From positions 1-64,000 of the forward strand of contig NZ_KB849767.1 of assembly GCF_000369005.1 (NCBI RefSeq): 64,000 nt of DNA, read 5' to 3'. The notes below the pieces were generated by a model. It searched no databases, was not told the DNA's origin, and saw only the letters and a program-made list of their open reading frames with translations. Shown here one piece after another: positions 1 through 7,787 of the stretch (position 1 is the stretch's first letter; each line of letters opens with the position of its first letter). A program made the position numbers and the translations under genes. The stretch is from Acinetobacter beijerinckii CIP 110307 (GTDB taxonomy: Bacteria; Pseudomonadota; Gammaproteobacteria; Pseudomonadales; Moraxellaceae).

Positions 1-20
1 TATATTTTCAACATAGATAG

Positions 21-92
21 TTGCAAATATAACCTAGGTTATATATAATAAAGACTCCTAAACCGAAATGCCGAAAGGCTTGGAGTCAGAAA
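21..92 (+). promoter_or_regulatory. Leading-region promoter, operator and leader 1
   Basis: TTGCAA (21-26) and TATAAT (44-49) are 17 bp apart. The spacer is filled by the palindrome ATATAACCTAGGTTATAT (27-44), so a dimer bound there should block RNA polymerase. The leader carries GCC-GAAA-GGC (70-79), a GNRA-loop hairpin, directly before Shine-Dalgarno GGAG (82-85), 7 nt from the ATG. A CATAGATA half-element lies at 12-19. Bases 1-95 recur exactly at 1294-1388. Confidence 0.85.
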
Positions 93-1196
93 ATGTTAGA
101 AATTAATAATGGTATAAGTGGTGAATCATTAGATAATCACGATGATTTAAATGTTATTCCTAATGTCTTAAATAGCGCAGTTGGTCAAGTGGTGGAAACA
201 GAGGGGAGAATATTTTCAGCACCGGAAATTGATCTAAGTTTTTATGATCTCATTATTGTGAGTATGAGTGGTGGAAAAGACAGTATCGCATCTTTACTGC
301 ATCTAATAGATATGGGCGTGGATATGTCAAAAGTAGAGTTGTGGCATAACCTGGTTGATGGCAATGAAAGTGATACCTTCATGGATTGGCAGTTTATGGA
401 TAGCTATAATAAGCAGCTTGCCAAAGCATTTAAATTACCACTCTATAATAGTTGGTTAAAGCATGGGTTCCAGGGGGAAATGCTAAAAAATAACTCTATT
501 AGTCATGAGTATGTTGTAGAGACACCTGATGGAAATATCATCATTCCACGTAAACGTGCAAAGGTCGGAACACGTTTGAAGTTTCCACAGCAAGCAGCTG
601 ATCTAAATGTTAGATGGTGTTCGTCAGCACTAAAAATAGAAGTTGGACGCAGAGCCTTTTCCAATCAAGAACGATTTAATGACACTAAAATTTTGTTTGT
701 TACTGGTGAAAGACGTGAGGAAAGTCCTAATCGTGCAAAATATTTTCAGCTTGAGACTCATTTTTGTGATAACCGTAATGGCAAAAAAGGAAGATTAATT
801 GATGCTTATCGACCTGTCTTGGAATTTACTGAACGTCAGATATGGGAGATTTTAGAACGCCATAATATTGCACCACCTGTTCCTTATCGCCTAGGATGGT
901 CAAGATCAAGCTGTATGACTTGTATCTATAACAGCCCTAAAATTTGGGCGACAATCAAACACTATTTTAAAGAAAGAATCGAGCCGATTGTTGGATACGA
1001 AAATCAATTTAAAACCACAATTAGCCGTAAAAAGCTGAATGTTGTTGAGATTAGTGAGGGTATAGAGCCTTTCGATGTTGCTGATATGGAAGCATTAGCC
1101 CAGGCAATGAAAAAAGAATATACATTGCCCATTTTTACAAATAACTGGCAGCTGCCATTGGGGGCGTTTAGTGTAGAAGGGTGTGGTTCGGTTTAA
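93..1196 (+). CDS. PAPS-reductase/DndC-like ATP-pyrophosphatase-fold protein
   Basis: 367 aa. The PP-loop SGGKDS is at residues 59-64, the signature of N-type ATP pyrophosphatases (PAPS reductases, DndC, tRNA thiolation enzymes), which activate a substrate by adenylation. Later Cys motifs are WCSSALK (about residue 175) and CMTC (about 275), plausible metal or thiol sites. The ERREES..R stretch also fits PAPS-reductase-like proteins. No cysteine-biosynthesis or Dnd genes lie nearby, so sulfate assimilation is unlikely. As the first visible leading-region cassette, it may act on nucleic acid early after transfer (inference). The start is fixed by the GGAG 7 nt upstream. Confidence 0.75.
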   Translation: MLEINNGISGESLDNHDDLNVIPNVLNSAVGQVVETEGRIFSAPEIDLSFYDLIIVSMSGGKDSIASLLHLIDMGVDMSKVELWHNLVDGNESDTFMDWQFMDSYNKQLAKAFKLPLYNSWLKHGFQGEMLKNNSISHEYVVETPDGNIIIPRKRAKVGTRLKFPQQAADLNVRWCSSALKIEVGRRAFSNQERFNDTKILFVTGERREESPNRAKYFQLETHFCDNRNGKKGRLIDAYRPVLEFTERQIWEILERHNIAPPVPYRLGWSRSSCMTCIYNSPKIWATIKHYFKERIEPIVGYENQFKTTISRKKLNVVEISEGIEPFDVADMEALAQAMKKEYTLPIFTNNWQLPLGAFSVEGCGSV

Positions 1197-1230
1197 AATA
1201 AATCTGTTAAATTCATTATATTTTCAGGAA

Positions 1231-1258
1231 AAGCCCATATTTTAATGGGCTTTTTTTA
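1231..1258 (+). terminator. Rho-independent terminator after the PAPS-reductase-like gene
   Basis: AAGCCCAT/ATGGGCTT stem with a 6-nt loop, then a T tract. It closes the first cassette before the next promoter. Confidence 0.85.
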
Positions 1259-1313
1259 TTTAAATAAGATTATGGATGAGGAAAAAAATTGTATATATTT
1301 TCAACATAGATAG

Positions 1314-1385
1314 TTGCAAATATAACCTAGGTTATATATAATAAAGACTCCTAAACCGAAATGCCGAAAGGCTTGGAGTCAGAAA
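1314..1385 (+). promoter_or_regulatory. Leading-region promoter, operator and leader 2
   Basis: Exact copy of the first control region: TTGCAA 1314-1319, palindrome 1320-1337, TATAAT 1337-1342, hairpin GCCGAAAGGC 1363-1372, then GGAG. Bases 1294-1388 equal bases 1-95. Confidence 0.85.
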
Positions 1386-1697
1386 ATGGGTAGTTGGACT
1401 GCAAAAAAATTGATCGAGTATGACGAGAAAATTACTGAACCTGTTATTACTCAATTTAAAAAAACGGCACAGCAAGTTACATATAGCACTTTCTCAAGAA
1501 AGTTGGGTACTGATCTATTGGATATGGTACGCAAGAAAATGAACTATGCAAAAGACAAACGTTCGGGTGTCACAATCTCAACAGATGATACAACAAAGTT
1601 TTATCGTGGTTTTTACGATGAAAAACGAGCTTTGGTCATTGAAAATAATAACAAGTGCATGGTGTTTACCTATGAAGCTGGAAAATTTGGAGGATGA
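1386..1697 (+). CDS. Leading-region protein of unknown function (103 aa)
   Basis: 103 aa, soluble, rich in Lys/Thr/Tyr, with no recognised domain, signal peptide or membrane segment. The N-terminal half looks helical, and the C-terminal half has short beta-like stretches. It is first in a likely multi-gene unit: its stop is 1 nt before the ATG of the next gene, and genes follow to 3209 without an obvious terminator. Expression from the shared operator-promoter suggests an establishment or anti-defence role; that is inference only. Confidence 0.65.
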   Translation: MGSWTAKKLIEYDEKITEPVITQFKKTAQQVTYSTFSRKLGTDLLDMVRKKMNYAKDKRSGVTISTDDTTKFYRGFYDEKRALVIENNNKCMVFTYEAGKFGG

Positions 1698-1698
1698 T

Positions 1699-2169
1699 AT
1701 GATTTTTAAAATATTAGCCTTAAAAAATTTCTGTATTGGTAATTACAGGGGTAATAAAGGCATAGGATCAATTGAGGGCATCCAGCCAAGTATTAACTTC
1801 AATGGTGGGTTAGATTACCTGGGCGAATATATGTATCACTGTGATGATTATATCATTGCTGAGCTGGGCACCTGTAAGCAATTCAGGGAGTACATTACTG
1901 GACTGGAAAAAATTAATTCCATTTTGGAAGATTGTCCATTCCTGGAAGCGTGTAAATCAACCAATACGTTAACCGGTTCAATCATTACAGAGTGTCAAAT
2001 TTGGTGGGAAACGAACATAGATTTAATTTTCAAACCACACTTGTTAAAAGACTTCTTTACAAGTGAGCTGGAGCACCTACAATTTCAGGCCATGCACCTT
2101 AAAATGCTTGAACTATTCCGTTTTTGTGCAAAATTTGGATTTATCCAACTGGCTACAAGCAAGAACTAA
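1699..2169 (+). CDS. Leading-region protein of unknown function (156 aa)
   Basis: 156 aa starting MIFKILALKNF. I chose ATG 1699 because TTTGGAGGATGAT gives a strong Shine-Dalgarno and the start lies 1 nt after the previous stop. A longer reading from 1546 would overlap the upstream gene in another frame. Soluble, with several Cys (residues 11, 53, 66, 84, 90) and no recognised motif. Probably translationally coupled to the upstream gene. Confidence 0.6.
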   Translation: MIFKILALKNFCIGNYRGNKGIGSIEGIQPSINFNGGLDYLGEYMYHCDDYIIAELGTCKQFREYITGLEKINSILEDCPFLEACKSTNTLTGSIITECQIWWETNIDLIFKPHLLKDFFTSELEHLQFQAMHLKMLELFRFCAKFGFIQLATSKN

Positions 2170-2217
2170 AGTGTTACGTGTAATTAAATTAATATCTTAT
2201 AAATAGGATGAAATACC

Positions 2218-2784
2218 ATGACATATCCAGTACCAAAACTTTTTGAACCAACTCAAAAGGAAAAGGACGAAATGATGAATAATCTACTTACTTCTTTGGA
2301 AGCAGATGGGGCTTTCAGTACGAAAGCCCATGAACAAGGAGAACCAGCTCTATTCCGCTTGATCAATATCGCTGATAGTGATTCAGGTCAAAGTATCACT
2401 GTTCGCAAATTTTTATTGGGATGCTATAACGGAGCACGTTTTCCGTTTGACTTGACCGATTTAAGAAGCTTAGACACAGCTATTGTTCAAGACTGTTTAA
2501 GTGTACTGGCTATGGATTCAAGACTAACACAGGAAGTTCATCGCTATATCGAAAATGGTAGTCAAATCTTTGAGGGATGGGCGCAGACAGTTTGGTCAAG
2601 AGGACAACTGGAAACTAAGGCAAAAATGGAAGGTATGGTTGAAGTCTTGGATTACTTTATATTTGGGAACGACTTAAAAACTACGATGAGTCATGTATAT
2701 ACAGAAGAATTTGAAGAGCATTTAGCTATGCTGGATAGAACCGGTGATTCAGTTCGCAGATGGATAAAAAATAATTTAGATTAA
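2218..2784 (+). CDS. DUF7673-like protein of unknown function
   Basis: 188 aa, soluble. The central segment, with ALFRLINIADSDSGQS followed by LLGCYNGARFPFDLTDL and LDTAIV, resembles small proteins common on plasmids and integrative elements that are annotated DUF7673; this is from memory, so the family is tentative. Third in the unit starting at 1386. No catalytic motif is evident. Confidence 0.6.
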   Translation: MTYPVPKLFEPTQKEKDEMMNNLLTSLEADGAFSTKAHEQGEPALFRLINIADSDSGQSITVRKFLLGCYNGARFPFDLTDLRSLDTAIVQDCLSVLAMDSRLTQEVHRYIENGSQIFEGWAQTVWSRGQLETKAKMEGMVEVLDYFIFGNDLKTTMSHVYTEEFEEHLAMLDRTGDSVRRWIKNNLD

Positions 2785-2816
2785 GTGCATCTTTTAATTT
2801 GTGAATAGGTAAAAGT

Positions 2817-3209
2817 ATGGCAGCAGACGTTTCGGTTGAAAACATTACCAGTGATAGATTCAGCTATGAACATGGTAAAATTTTACACCTTTCACTAAAA
2901 CCGGCTAATGATTCTGAAAAAATCATTATGACCGTTGATGATAAGGAGTTTTTTTCAACTGATCTAAACTTTCAATGCCATGCAAACTTGTTACTTGTTA
3001 GTCATAACCACTATGTAGAACCTCATAGATTTGAGTTGATATTGCCTAAACATTCCTTTGTGAAAATAGAGATAACCGAAGCTGCATATAATTTACTTAG
3101 CACAGCAATTCAGGAAAATTCTTCACGATATGAGGAAGAACAACGAGAAGCACGAAGAGCACTCTTTTTTAACAGGATGAATGACTTAAATGGGAGTAAA
3201 GATAAATAG
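2817..3209 (+). CDS. Leading-region protein of unknown function (130 aa)
   Basis: 130 aa, start ATG 2817 after AATAGGTAAAAGT. The N-terminal two thirds look beta-rich. The C-terminal tail is a charged helix (EEEQREARRALFF). No recognised family. Last gene before the next operator-promoter, so probably the end of the 1386-3209 unit. Confidence 0.6.
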   Translation: MAADVSVENITSDRFSYEHGKILHLSLKPANDSEKIIMTVDDKEFFSTDLNFQCHANLLLVSHNHYVEPHRFELILPKHSFVKIEITEAAYNLLSTAIQENSSRYEEEQREARRALFFNRMNDLNGSKDK

Positions 3210-3217
3210 GGTAAAAC

Positions 3218-3295
3218 TTGATTTTATAACCTAGGTTATATAAAATATAAACTCATAACCGAAATGCCGAAAGGCTTGGCGTGATTCTGAAATAT
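3218..3295 (+). promoter_or_regulatory. Leading-region promoter, operator and leader 3 (divergent variant)
   Basis: TTGATT 3218-3223, palindrome TATAACCTAGGTTATA 3225-3240, TAAAAT 3241-3246, hairpin GCCGAAAGGC 3266-3275. The usual GGAG is changed to GGCG, and the ATG is not where the other copies have it. The downstream gene starts about 30 nt further on. This looks like a partly decayed copy. Confidence 0.7.
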
Positions 3296-3326
3296 ATGGA
3301 ATCTTGGAATAGGAAATAAAAACGAT

Positions 3327-3722
3327 ATGTATTATTTGTTAATGCTTTTGCTTGCAATACTAGACCCAACGGCTTTTACGTTTGGTGTGATGATTTCACT
3401 ATGTTCATTAATTTTTGTTCTTTCGCTCTTCTATGTGAATTTTAGAGTATTGATCATGGTGATCTTGATTGTCTTTGCTCGTTTTACTATAAACAATTTC
3501 TTGTTAGTTGATATGGGGCAAGAGCAACTTGCAACATTCGCTAAGTTTGATTCAATGTTTAAACTGGCAGATATTCTTTTAGGCATTCTTCTCATTATAT
3601 CAATCCTAATGGGTGTGGTCATCGGTAGACCATTAATAGGGGAAAGCCTGTACCAGGTAATCCGGAGACAATGGATAAAAAGAAAAGCAACGAGAGCCAT
3701 CAATAAAGCGATTGGGAAATAA
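3327..3722 (+). CDS. Small inner-membrane protein of unknown function
   Basis: 131 aa with about three hydrophobic segments (roughly residues 2-18, 22-52 and 80-102) and a strongly basic C-terminal tail (RRQWIKRKATRAINK), suggesting an inner-membrane protein with a cytoplasmic tail by the positive-inside rule. No family recognised. First gene of a two-gene unit with the gene at 3799. Confidence 0.6.
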   Translation: MYYLLMLLLAILDPTAFTFGVMISLCSLIFVLSLFYVNFRVLIMVILIVFARFTINNFLLVDMGQEQLATFAKFDSMFKLADILLGILLIISILMGVVIGRPLIGESLYQVIRRQWIKRKATRAINKAIGK

Positions 3723-3775
3723 AGGGAATTGCTGTTTATGTGACAGCATTCCTTAAAATTTTGTTTAACAAAGAA

Positions 3776-3798
3776 GCCGAAAGGCTGGGAGTAAGAAA
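3776..3798 (+). promoter_or_regulatory. Leader hairpin without operator, upstream of 3799
   Basis: GCCGAAAGGC (3776-3785) followed by TGGGAGTAAGAAA and the ATG. The conserved leader occurs here without the AACCTAGGTT promoter, inside a two-gene unit, so the hairpin acts or is inherited independently of the promoter. Confidence 0.7.
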
Positions 3799-4296
3799 AT
3801 GGGTTCACCTAACTTTTATACAAGTAATGAAGCTTTACTTAACTTTGGAATTGATTTTGACAGCAACCAGGATGAGGAATTGTTTTGGTCTGATGTGCGT
3901 GACAAGATCGGGGAAAGTTTAGATAAGGCCAATGATCAATTAACATTTCATAAAATCATTGAGAGCTTTGGCTACCATTCAGGAATGCAGATCTACTTGG
4001 TTAAACCAAATAGTGCAAGCTATTATTGGGAAAACTATGCTCAGTATTGGAATGAGGAAAATGATGCTGGGTTTTACAATGAGCAAGGTTACTGGGTGGG
4101 CGTTTCATTAAACGCTGAATATCAAAGCCACGTGGACAAAAAAACTTTTTCTTTTCATCACTTGGTAGAGATTATCAACTCAGAGTATCAATTTGCTGAA
4201 AAACTGATTAAACAAATAGCGCAAACATATTCCTTTGGTGAAGTGGTCGGGAAAGGCTTCACTTCATCTGTTAAATATGGATGGTTTGTAGCTTGA
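3799..4296 (+). CDS. Leading-region protein of unknown function (165 aa)
   Basis: 165 aa, acidic and aromatic-rich (SASYYWENYAQYWNEEN), soluble, with no recognised domain. The start is set by GGGAG 9 nt upstream in the conserved leader. Second gene of the unit from 3327, closed by the strong terminator at 4303. Confidence 0.65.
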   Translation: MGSPNFYTSNEALLNFGIDFDSNQDEELFWSDVRDKIGESLDKANDQLTFHKIIESFGYHSGMQIYLVKPNSASYYWENYAQYWNEENDAGFYNEQGYWVGVSLNAEYQSHVDKKTFSFHHLVEIINSEYQFAEKLIKQIAQTYSFGEVVGKGFTSSVKYGWFVA

Positions 4297-4302
4297 AAAT
4301 AA

Positions 4303-4340
4303 AGCTGGTAGTTGCGGTGACGCAACTACCAGCTTTTTTG
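4303..4340 (+). terminator. Terminator containing a GTTGCG/CGCAAC site
   Basis: 14-bp stem AGCTGGTAGTTGCG / CGCAACTACCAGCT with loop GTGA and a T tract. The upper stem is the dispersed 16-bp site GTTGCGGTGACGCAAC (4311-4326), so one sequence may serve both as terminator and as protein-binding site. Confidence 0.85.
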
Positions 4341-4349
4341 TGAGGACAC

Positions 4350-4568
4350 ATGATTATTTTGATTATCATTGTTGTTCTGTGCTGTTCGGGATGTGTAATA
4401 GCAATGCTGATTTCAGCTGTGAAATATAAAGAAAAACGCGAGTATTTTATAGCAAGTGCGATAGCAGTTATCCTGGGCGCAATGGGAATAATTACATTGT
4501 TAGCAGAACATCAATCAAGTGAGAAAAGCTATGTTAAGCAGACTTATATAGGAAATAGGAGGGGTTGA
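4350..4568 (+). CDS. Small membrane protein of unknown function (72 aa)
   Basis: 72 aa with two hydrophobic segments (about 2-23 and 32-52) and a short polar C-terminus. GTGAGGACAC supplies the Shine-Dalgarno. Its end overlaps the next start by 4 nt, so the two are probably co-translated. No family recognised. Confidence 0.55.
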   Translation: MIILIIIVVLCCSGCVIAMLISAVKYKEKREYFIASAIAVILGAMGIITLLAEHQSSEKSYVKQTYIGNRRG

Positions 4569-4972
4569 TGATTGATCTTGTTAATGTGGTAGTTATGGTT
4601 GGAATTATTGGGGCAATTGCTACATTTGCCTGGACACGAGAGTATGAAGTACCAGTATTAATACTTATCGTGATGGGGATTTTGGGTGGAGCATTTACCG
4701 TGTTGAATCCGGATGCATTAAATGATAGGCAACGTTATATTAGTGCTGATGAAAAAAGAGCAGCCACAATGTTTAAGCAGAACTGTAAACAAGTAGGTTT
4801 TGTTCAGGCCAATAACTCAACAGATGTAGGTATGGGAGTTAGCACAAGTGGCAAGCCAGTGATTGGAACAATCTTTAGTTCTAATGAAGATAGTTATGTT
4901 TATCGCTGTGATGATGGTATCCAGTACACCTTAAAGTATGATATTGAAAAATACAGACAGTATTATAAATAA
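4565..4972 (+). CDS. Membrane-anchored protein of unknown function (135 aa)
   Basis: 135 aa: two or three N-terminal hydrophobic segments (about 5-22 and 29-46), then a soluble domain of about 80 residues with two Cys (CKQVGF and YRCDDG) that could form a disulfide if periplasmic. Overlaps the upstream gene (ATGA junction type). Function unknown. Confidence 0.55.
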   Translation: MMIDLVNVVVMVGIIGAIATFAWTREYEVPVLILIVMGILGGAFTVLNPDALNDRQRYISADEKRAATMFKQNCKQVGFVQANNSTDVGMGVSTSGKPVIGTIFSSNEDSYVYRCDDGIQYTLKYDIEKYRQYYK

Positions 4973-5007
4973 GAATGAATAAGTTGATCATGGAGGGAAA
5001 ATAAAGA

Positions 5008-5082
5008 TTGATTATATAACCTAGGTTATATATAATAGAGACTCCTAAAACTGAAAGGCCGTAAGGCTTGGAGTAAGAGAAC
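5008..5082 (+). promoter_or_regulatory. Leading-region promoter, operator and leader 4
   Basis: TTGATT 5008-5013, palindrome 5014-5031, TATAAT 5031-5036. The leader hairpin is GCC-GTAA-GGC (5058-5067): the loop differs from GAAA but remains GNRA. GGAG follows. Confidence 0.85.
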
Positions 5083-5805
5083 ATGAACTCTCATGTAAAT
5101 CTGTGTCAGCAAGTAAGTCACTCTCGTATTGAAAATTTGAAAGCCAACTTCAAAGAAGTTTTTATGTCTTTTGATCGCAGCAAAAACCGTTATGAAGTGT
5201 TTAAAGACTTTGTATTGTGTTCAGCGTATGCATTAAGAAATAGCCTTCAAGGTATTCATAAGAGCTTTCTAGTGCAAGAGCTAGAAGATGACTTCATTAA
5301 GATCAATGCGAAATACAAACGTGAAGATCAACTCAAAATACCTGAGCTGTTTCATCTGATGAAAGAGTTAATGGAAGCCTATGCGGTTCCTCATGATGTA
5401 TTAGGCGAGTTCTTCATGGAATTTGAATTAGGTTCTTCACATAATGGGCAGCATTTTACGCCCTCTGGAATTTCTGACTTGATGGCAATGGTACACGGTG
5501 AGAACATAGCAGATAAAATAAAAACTAATGGCTTCATAACAGTTAGTGACCCGGCTTGTGGTGCGAGTTCTACGTTGTTGGCAGTAGTCAAACAGGTAAT
5601 TCTACAAGGTTTTAACCCTTTTCATCACATGTATGTCGAGGGGGTTGATATTGATCGCTTAGTGGCCTTGATGAGCTATATCCAGCTGACCTTATGGCAT
5701 GTTCCAGCAAAAATTTTTGTTGGGGATAGTCTTACTCTTAAATACCGTGAGGAATGGATAACACCGGCTTATGTGCTGGGTGGCTGGAAGTCAAAACTTA
5801 ATTAA
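5083..5805 (+). CDS. Truncated N6-adenine methyltransferase-like protein (HsdM-like)
   Basis: 240 aa. FTPSGISDLMA followed by SDPACGASSTLL (about residues 155-166) matches the region before and at the SAM-binding motif I of type I/N6-adenine methyltransferases, and EGVDIDRL fits motif II. The protein stops soon after VGDSL, before any NPPF/DPPY catalytic motif IV. It could bind SAM or DNA but lacks the visible catalytic motif. Placed in the leading region under the shared operator, it may be an anti-restriction decoy or regulator (inference). No HsdR or HsdS is present. Confidence 0.65.
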   Translation: MNSHVNLCQQVSHSRIENLKANFKEVFMSFDRSKNRYEVFKDFVLCSAYALRNSLQGIHKSFLVQELEDDFIKINAKYKREDQLKIPELFHLMKELMEAYAVPHDVLGEFFMEFELGSSHNGQHFTPSGISDLMAMVHGENIADKIKTNGFITVSDPACGASSTLLAVVKQVILQGFNPFHHMYVEGVDIDRLVALMSYIQLTLWHVPAKIFVGDSLTLKYREEWITPAYVLGGWKSKLN

Positions 5806-5871
5806 CTCTAACTAAAGTTGCCTATCTCTTTTGGGATAGGCAATACATTAATAAGATTAAAGGTAAATCAC

Positions 5872-6477
5872 ATGAAATTTAAGAAAACATTATTGGCAAT
5901 CGTACTGGGAATAAGTACATTTTCTATGTCTACTATTAGTTTATCTGCTTCTAAATCAGGTTATTCATCTAGTAGCAGATCTTCTATGTCATCGAGCAGC
6001 AGCCGATCATCTAGCTCATATAGTAGCAATAGCCGGAGTACATCTAGTTCAAGCCCAGCTAAAAGTAGTAGCACATCCCTTAGCTCTCTATCTGCATCAT
6101 CCAGTTCTACAGTTTATCGGCCTGTCGCTTCATCCAGCTCACTAAAAAACACACCGTACAAACAGGAACCTAAAAAATCAGTTCCACCTAAACAAGCAAC
6201 GGCACCAGTAAAAAAAAGTGGTACAAGCTATAAAGAGCTGAAAAAGAAAGAATATGCAAAAAAAGGTAAAAATAGCAATTTCTTATCATGGGTGCTCTTA
6301 GCCTGGATTCTTTCTGAGTCCAGTCAGTCATCGGCAAGTAGTCCAGCAACTAAAGAAATCATTGTTGATTGTAAGCAATGGCTAAAAGATAACGCTCATA
6401 AGTTAAAAAACCCTAATGAGTTAAACGATAAGGAGTTTAGGCAGATCAAGGAATATTGCGAAAAAATAGTTGAATAA
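5872..6477 (+). CDS. Secreted or envelope serine-rich protein
   Basis: 201 aa from ATG 5872 (AAAGGTAAATCAC upstream). N-terminal signal peptide (MKFKKTLLAIVLG..., likely cleavage near residue 28), a Ser-dominated tract at about 30-105, a Lys/Pro-rich linker, a short hydrophobic segment (LSWVLLAWIL, about 141) and a C-terminal domain with two Cys. Low-complexity surface-type protein with no known family. No operator-type promoter is visible; it probably follows on from 5083. Confidence 0.6.
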   Translation: MKFKKTLLAIVLGISTFSMSTISLSASKSGYSSSSRSSMSSSSSRSSSSYSSNSRSTSSSSPAKSSSTSLSSLSASSSSTVYRPVASSSSLKNTPYKQEPKKSVPPKQATAPVKKSGTSYKELKKKEYAKKGKNSNFLSWVLLAWILSESSQSSASSPATKEIIVDCKQWLKDNAHKLKNPNELNDKEFRQIKEYCEKIVE

Positions 6478-6557
6478 ACGGTGTTCCAGGGCGTGTATTC
6501 GGTCTGAATGGACTCCCTGGTATTCAATCTGTAATATTCAGGCCAGGAATAATAAAT

Positions 6558-6680
6558 ATGTGTAGAGAGCAGCTTATCAGCCGTGTGGATGACTTCAATC
6601 GTGGCGATTTAATCAGGCTTGCCATAATGGTGAATGGTTCATATTTAAAAGGAGTAAATGATGCGTCAGCGCAACTCTAA
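6558..6680 (+). CDS. Possible 40-aa small ORF
   Basis: Reads MCREQLISRVDDFNRGDLIR..., 40 aa, with GGCCAGGAATAATAAAT upstream. Its end overlaps the start of the next gene, which would fit translational coupling. No homology recognised; it could be chance. Confidence 0.25.
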   Translation: MCREQLISRVDDFNRGDLIRLAIMVNGSYLKGVNDASAQL

Positions 6681-6978
6681 CCAAAAAGTTCAAGGAAGCG
6701 GATTGGCTGTCTATGCTTTTACGGCCACAACATTTATGCTTTTGATTGCCGTAAGCACTGCTAGTTTATATAAAGATAATCCTGAAACCCCTTTTAACTA
6801 TGGAATTAGCGCAGGATGGTGGCTGTTTGGCTTTTCATGTGTTGCTTGCGTTTTGTATTTTTGCTTTGCTAACCGCAAGTCAGAAGATTTTCCATATAAT
6901 ATGTTCAAATTTTTAATATTGCCTGTGATTTCTCTTATTGGTGTGGTGGGTATTTATTTTTTACGTGCTCAACTATAG
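6658..6978 (+). CDS. Small membrane protein of unknown function (106 aa)
   Basis: 106 aa with a polar N-terminus and three hydrophobic segments (about 16-36, 50-68 and 83-102). AAAGGAG precedes ATGATG (6658 or 6661). A near-match to the dispersed site, GATGCGTCAGCGCAAC (6660-6675), overlaps the start codon. Confidence 0.6.
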   Translation: MMRQRNSNQKVQGSGLAVYAFTATTFMLLIAVSTASLYKDNPETPFNYGISAGWWLFGFSCVACVLYFCFANRKSEDFPYNMFKFLILPVISLIGVVGIYFLRAQL

Positions 6979-6991
6979 GCCAAGGTACTAT

Positions 6992-7171
6992 TTGGGCGTT
7001 CCCTTTCAGGTCGGGCTAGTTGGCTTCGCTCGAACCACTTGTGAAAATCAATCCTAGAAAGATTTAAATTCTAGTTTCAAGCATAGCTTGAACCTGAATT
7101 TAATATCTTTCCAATCTTAATTTTTAATCACAAGTGTTTCGCCCCTACGGGCAACATCCCTAACGCACCCA
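6992..7171. repeat. 180-bp near-palindromic element, copy 1
   Basis: Same as 11772-11951 by eye. The two halves are imperfect inverted copies: ACTTGTGA/TCACAAGT, GAAAGAT..AAATTC/GAATTT..ATCTTTC, and a centre TTCAAG-CATAG-CTTGAA. It could form a long hairpin in single strands. No ORF. The rest of the gap to 7221 shows nothing else. Confidence 0.8.
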
Positions 7172-7221
7172 CGTCCACTGGATTACTCGATAGCAGTTCT
7201 AGGCACGATCAAAGTGGCCAG

Positions 7222-7285
7222 CATAGATAAATTCATCTATGAATAGGGTAGTTGATGTCTTCAGCATAGATAAAAATGTCTATGC
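7222..7285. repeat. Pair of CATAGA-N8-TCTATG inverted repeats
   Basis: Sites at 7222-7241 and 7265-7284, 43 bp apart, each CATAGA, an 8-bp centre starting TAAA, TCTATG. Similar clusters occur at 43266-43414 and 57173-57239. The stretch 7286-7444 contains no gene or other signal I can identify. Confidence 0.7.
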
Positions 7286-7444
7286 TCGATTTAATAAAGA
7301 ATACGCAAGAATAAAAGGCTAATTGGTTTCAGTGCATTTTAATGCTTTCTAGCAAGCGTTAAATAATTTTGGTTGCCTATCGTTGTATTTTTGAGATTTG
7401 TCGCTGTATGGCGATTCTATGAGCATGTAGGTGGTGTTTTATAG

Positions 7445-7620
7445 TTTCATGTCACAAATTGGAGTGTGCTGCAAAAAATCACAGATTTTTATTGCCCCCA
7501 CCAATTTGCTTTGCTGCCACCACGTTACAGCGACTTAAGGGATTTGGTCATTAGGGAGTAGGAAGTTTCTGAATTTTAATATCCCGACTGTGGCGGTAGA
7601 CACCGCCTACAGGTTACTAC
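7445..7620 (+). repeat. Structured dispersed element B, copy 1
   Basis: Pairings: CAAATTGG (7455-7462) with CCAATTTG (7501-7508), enclosing AAAAATC-ACA-GATTTTT (7474-7490); AGGA-AGT-TTCT (7560-7570); and GGCGGT-AGAC-ACCGCC (7592-7607). Related copies lie at 12235, 51873, 43477 (inverted) and 57255 (inverted). No ORF. Confidence 0.8.
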
Positions 7621-7716
7621 GGTGCGAGGTTCAAGCCATTGATTCTATTGAGGAAATATAATAAAAAGTGTGTTGAAAATAATATTTAAGTTATTGTTTT
7701 TTAAGGGTTTATATAC

Positions 7717-7787
7717 TTGCATATATAACCTAGGTTATATATAATCTAATCTCAACCAACAAATGCCGAAAGGCTTGGAGTCAGAAA
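7717..7787 (+). promoter_or_regulatory. Leading-region promoter, operator and leader 5
   Basis: TTGCAT 7717-7722, palindrome 7723-7740, TATAAT 7740-7745, hairpin GCCGAAAGGC 7765-7774, GGAG, ATG at 7788. Confidence 0.85.

Noticed and set aside
1546..1698. N-terminal extension of the 156-aa protein
   Set aside because: Overlaps the well-supported 103-aa gene in another frame; a strong Shine-Dalgarno precedes ATG 1699.
7222..7285. Xer/pdif recombination sites as on many Acinetobacter plasmids
   Set aside because: The arms and 8-bp centre do not match the 11-6-11 pdif layout or its TTATG core as I remember it.
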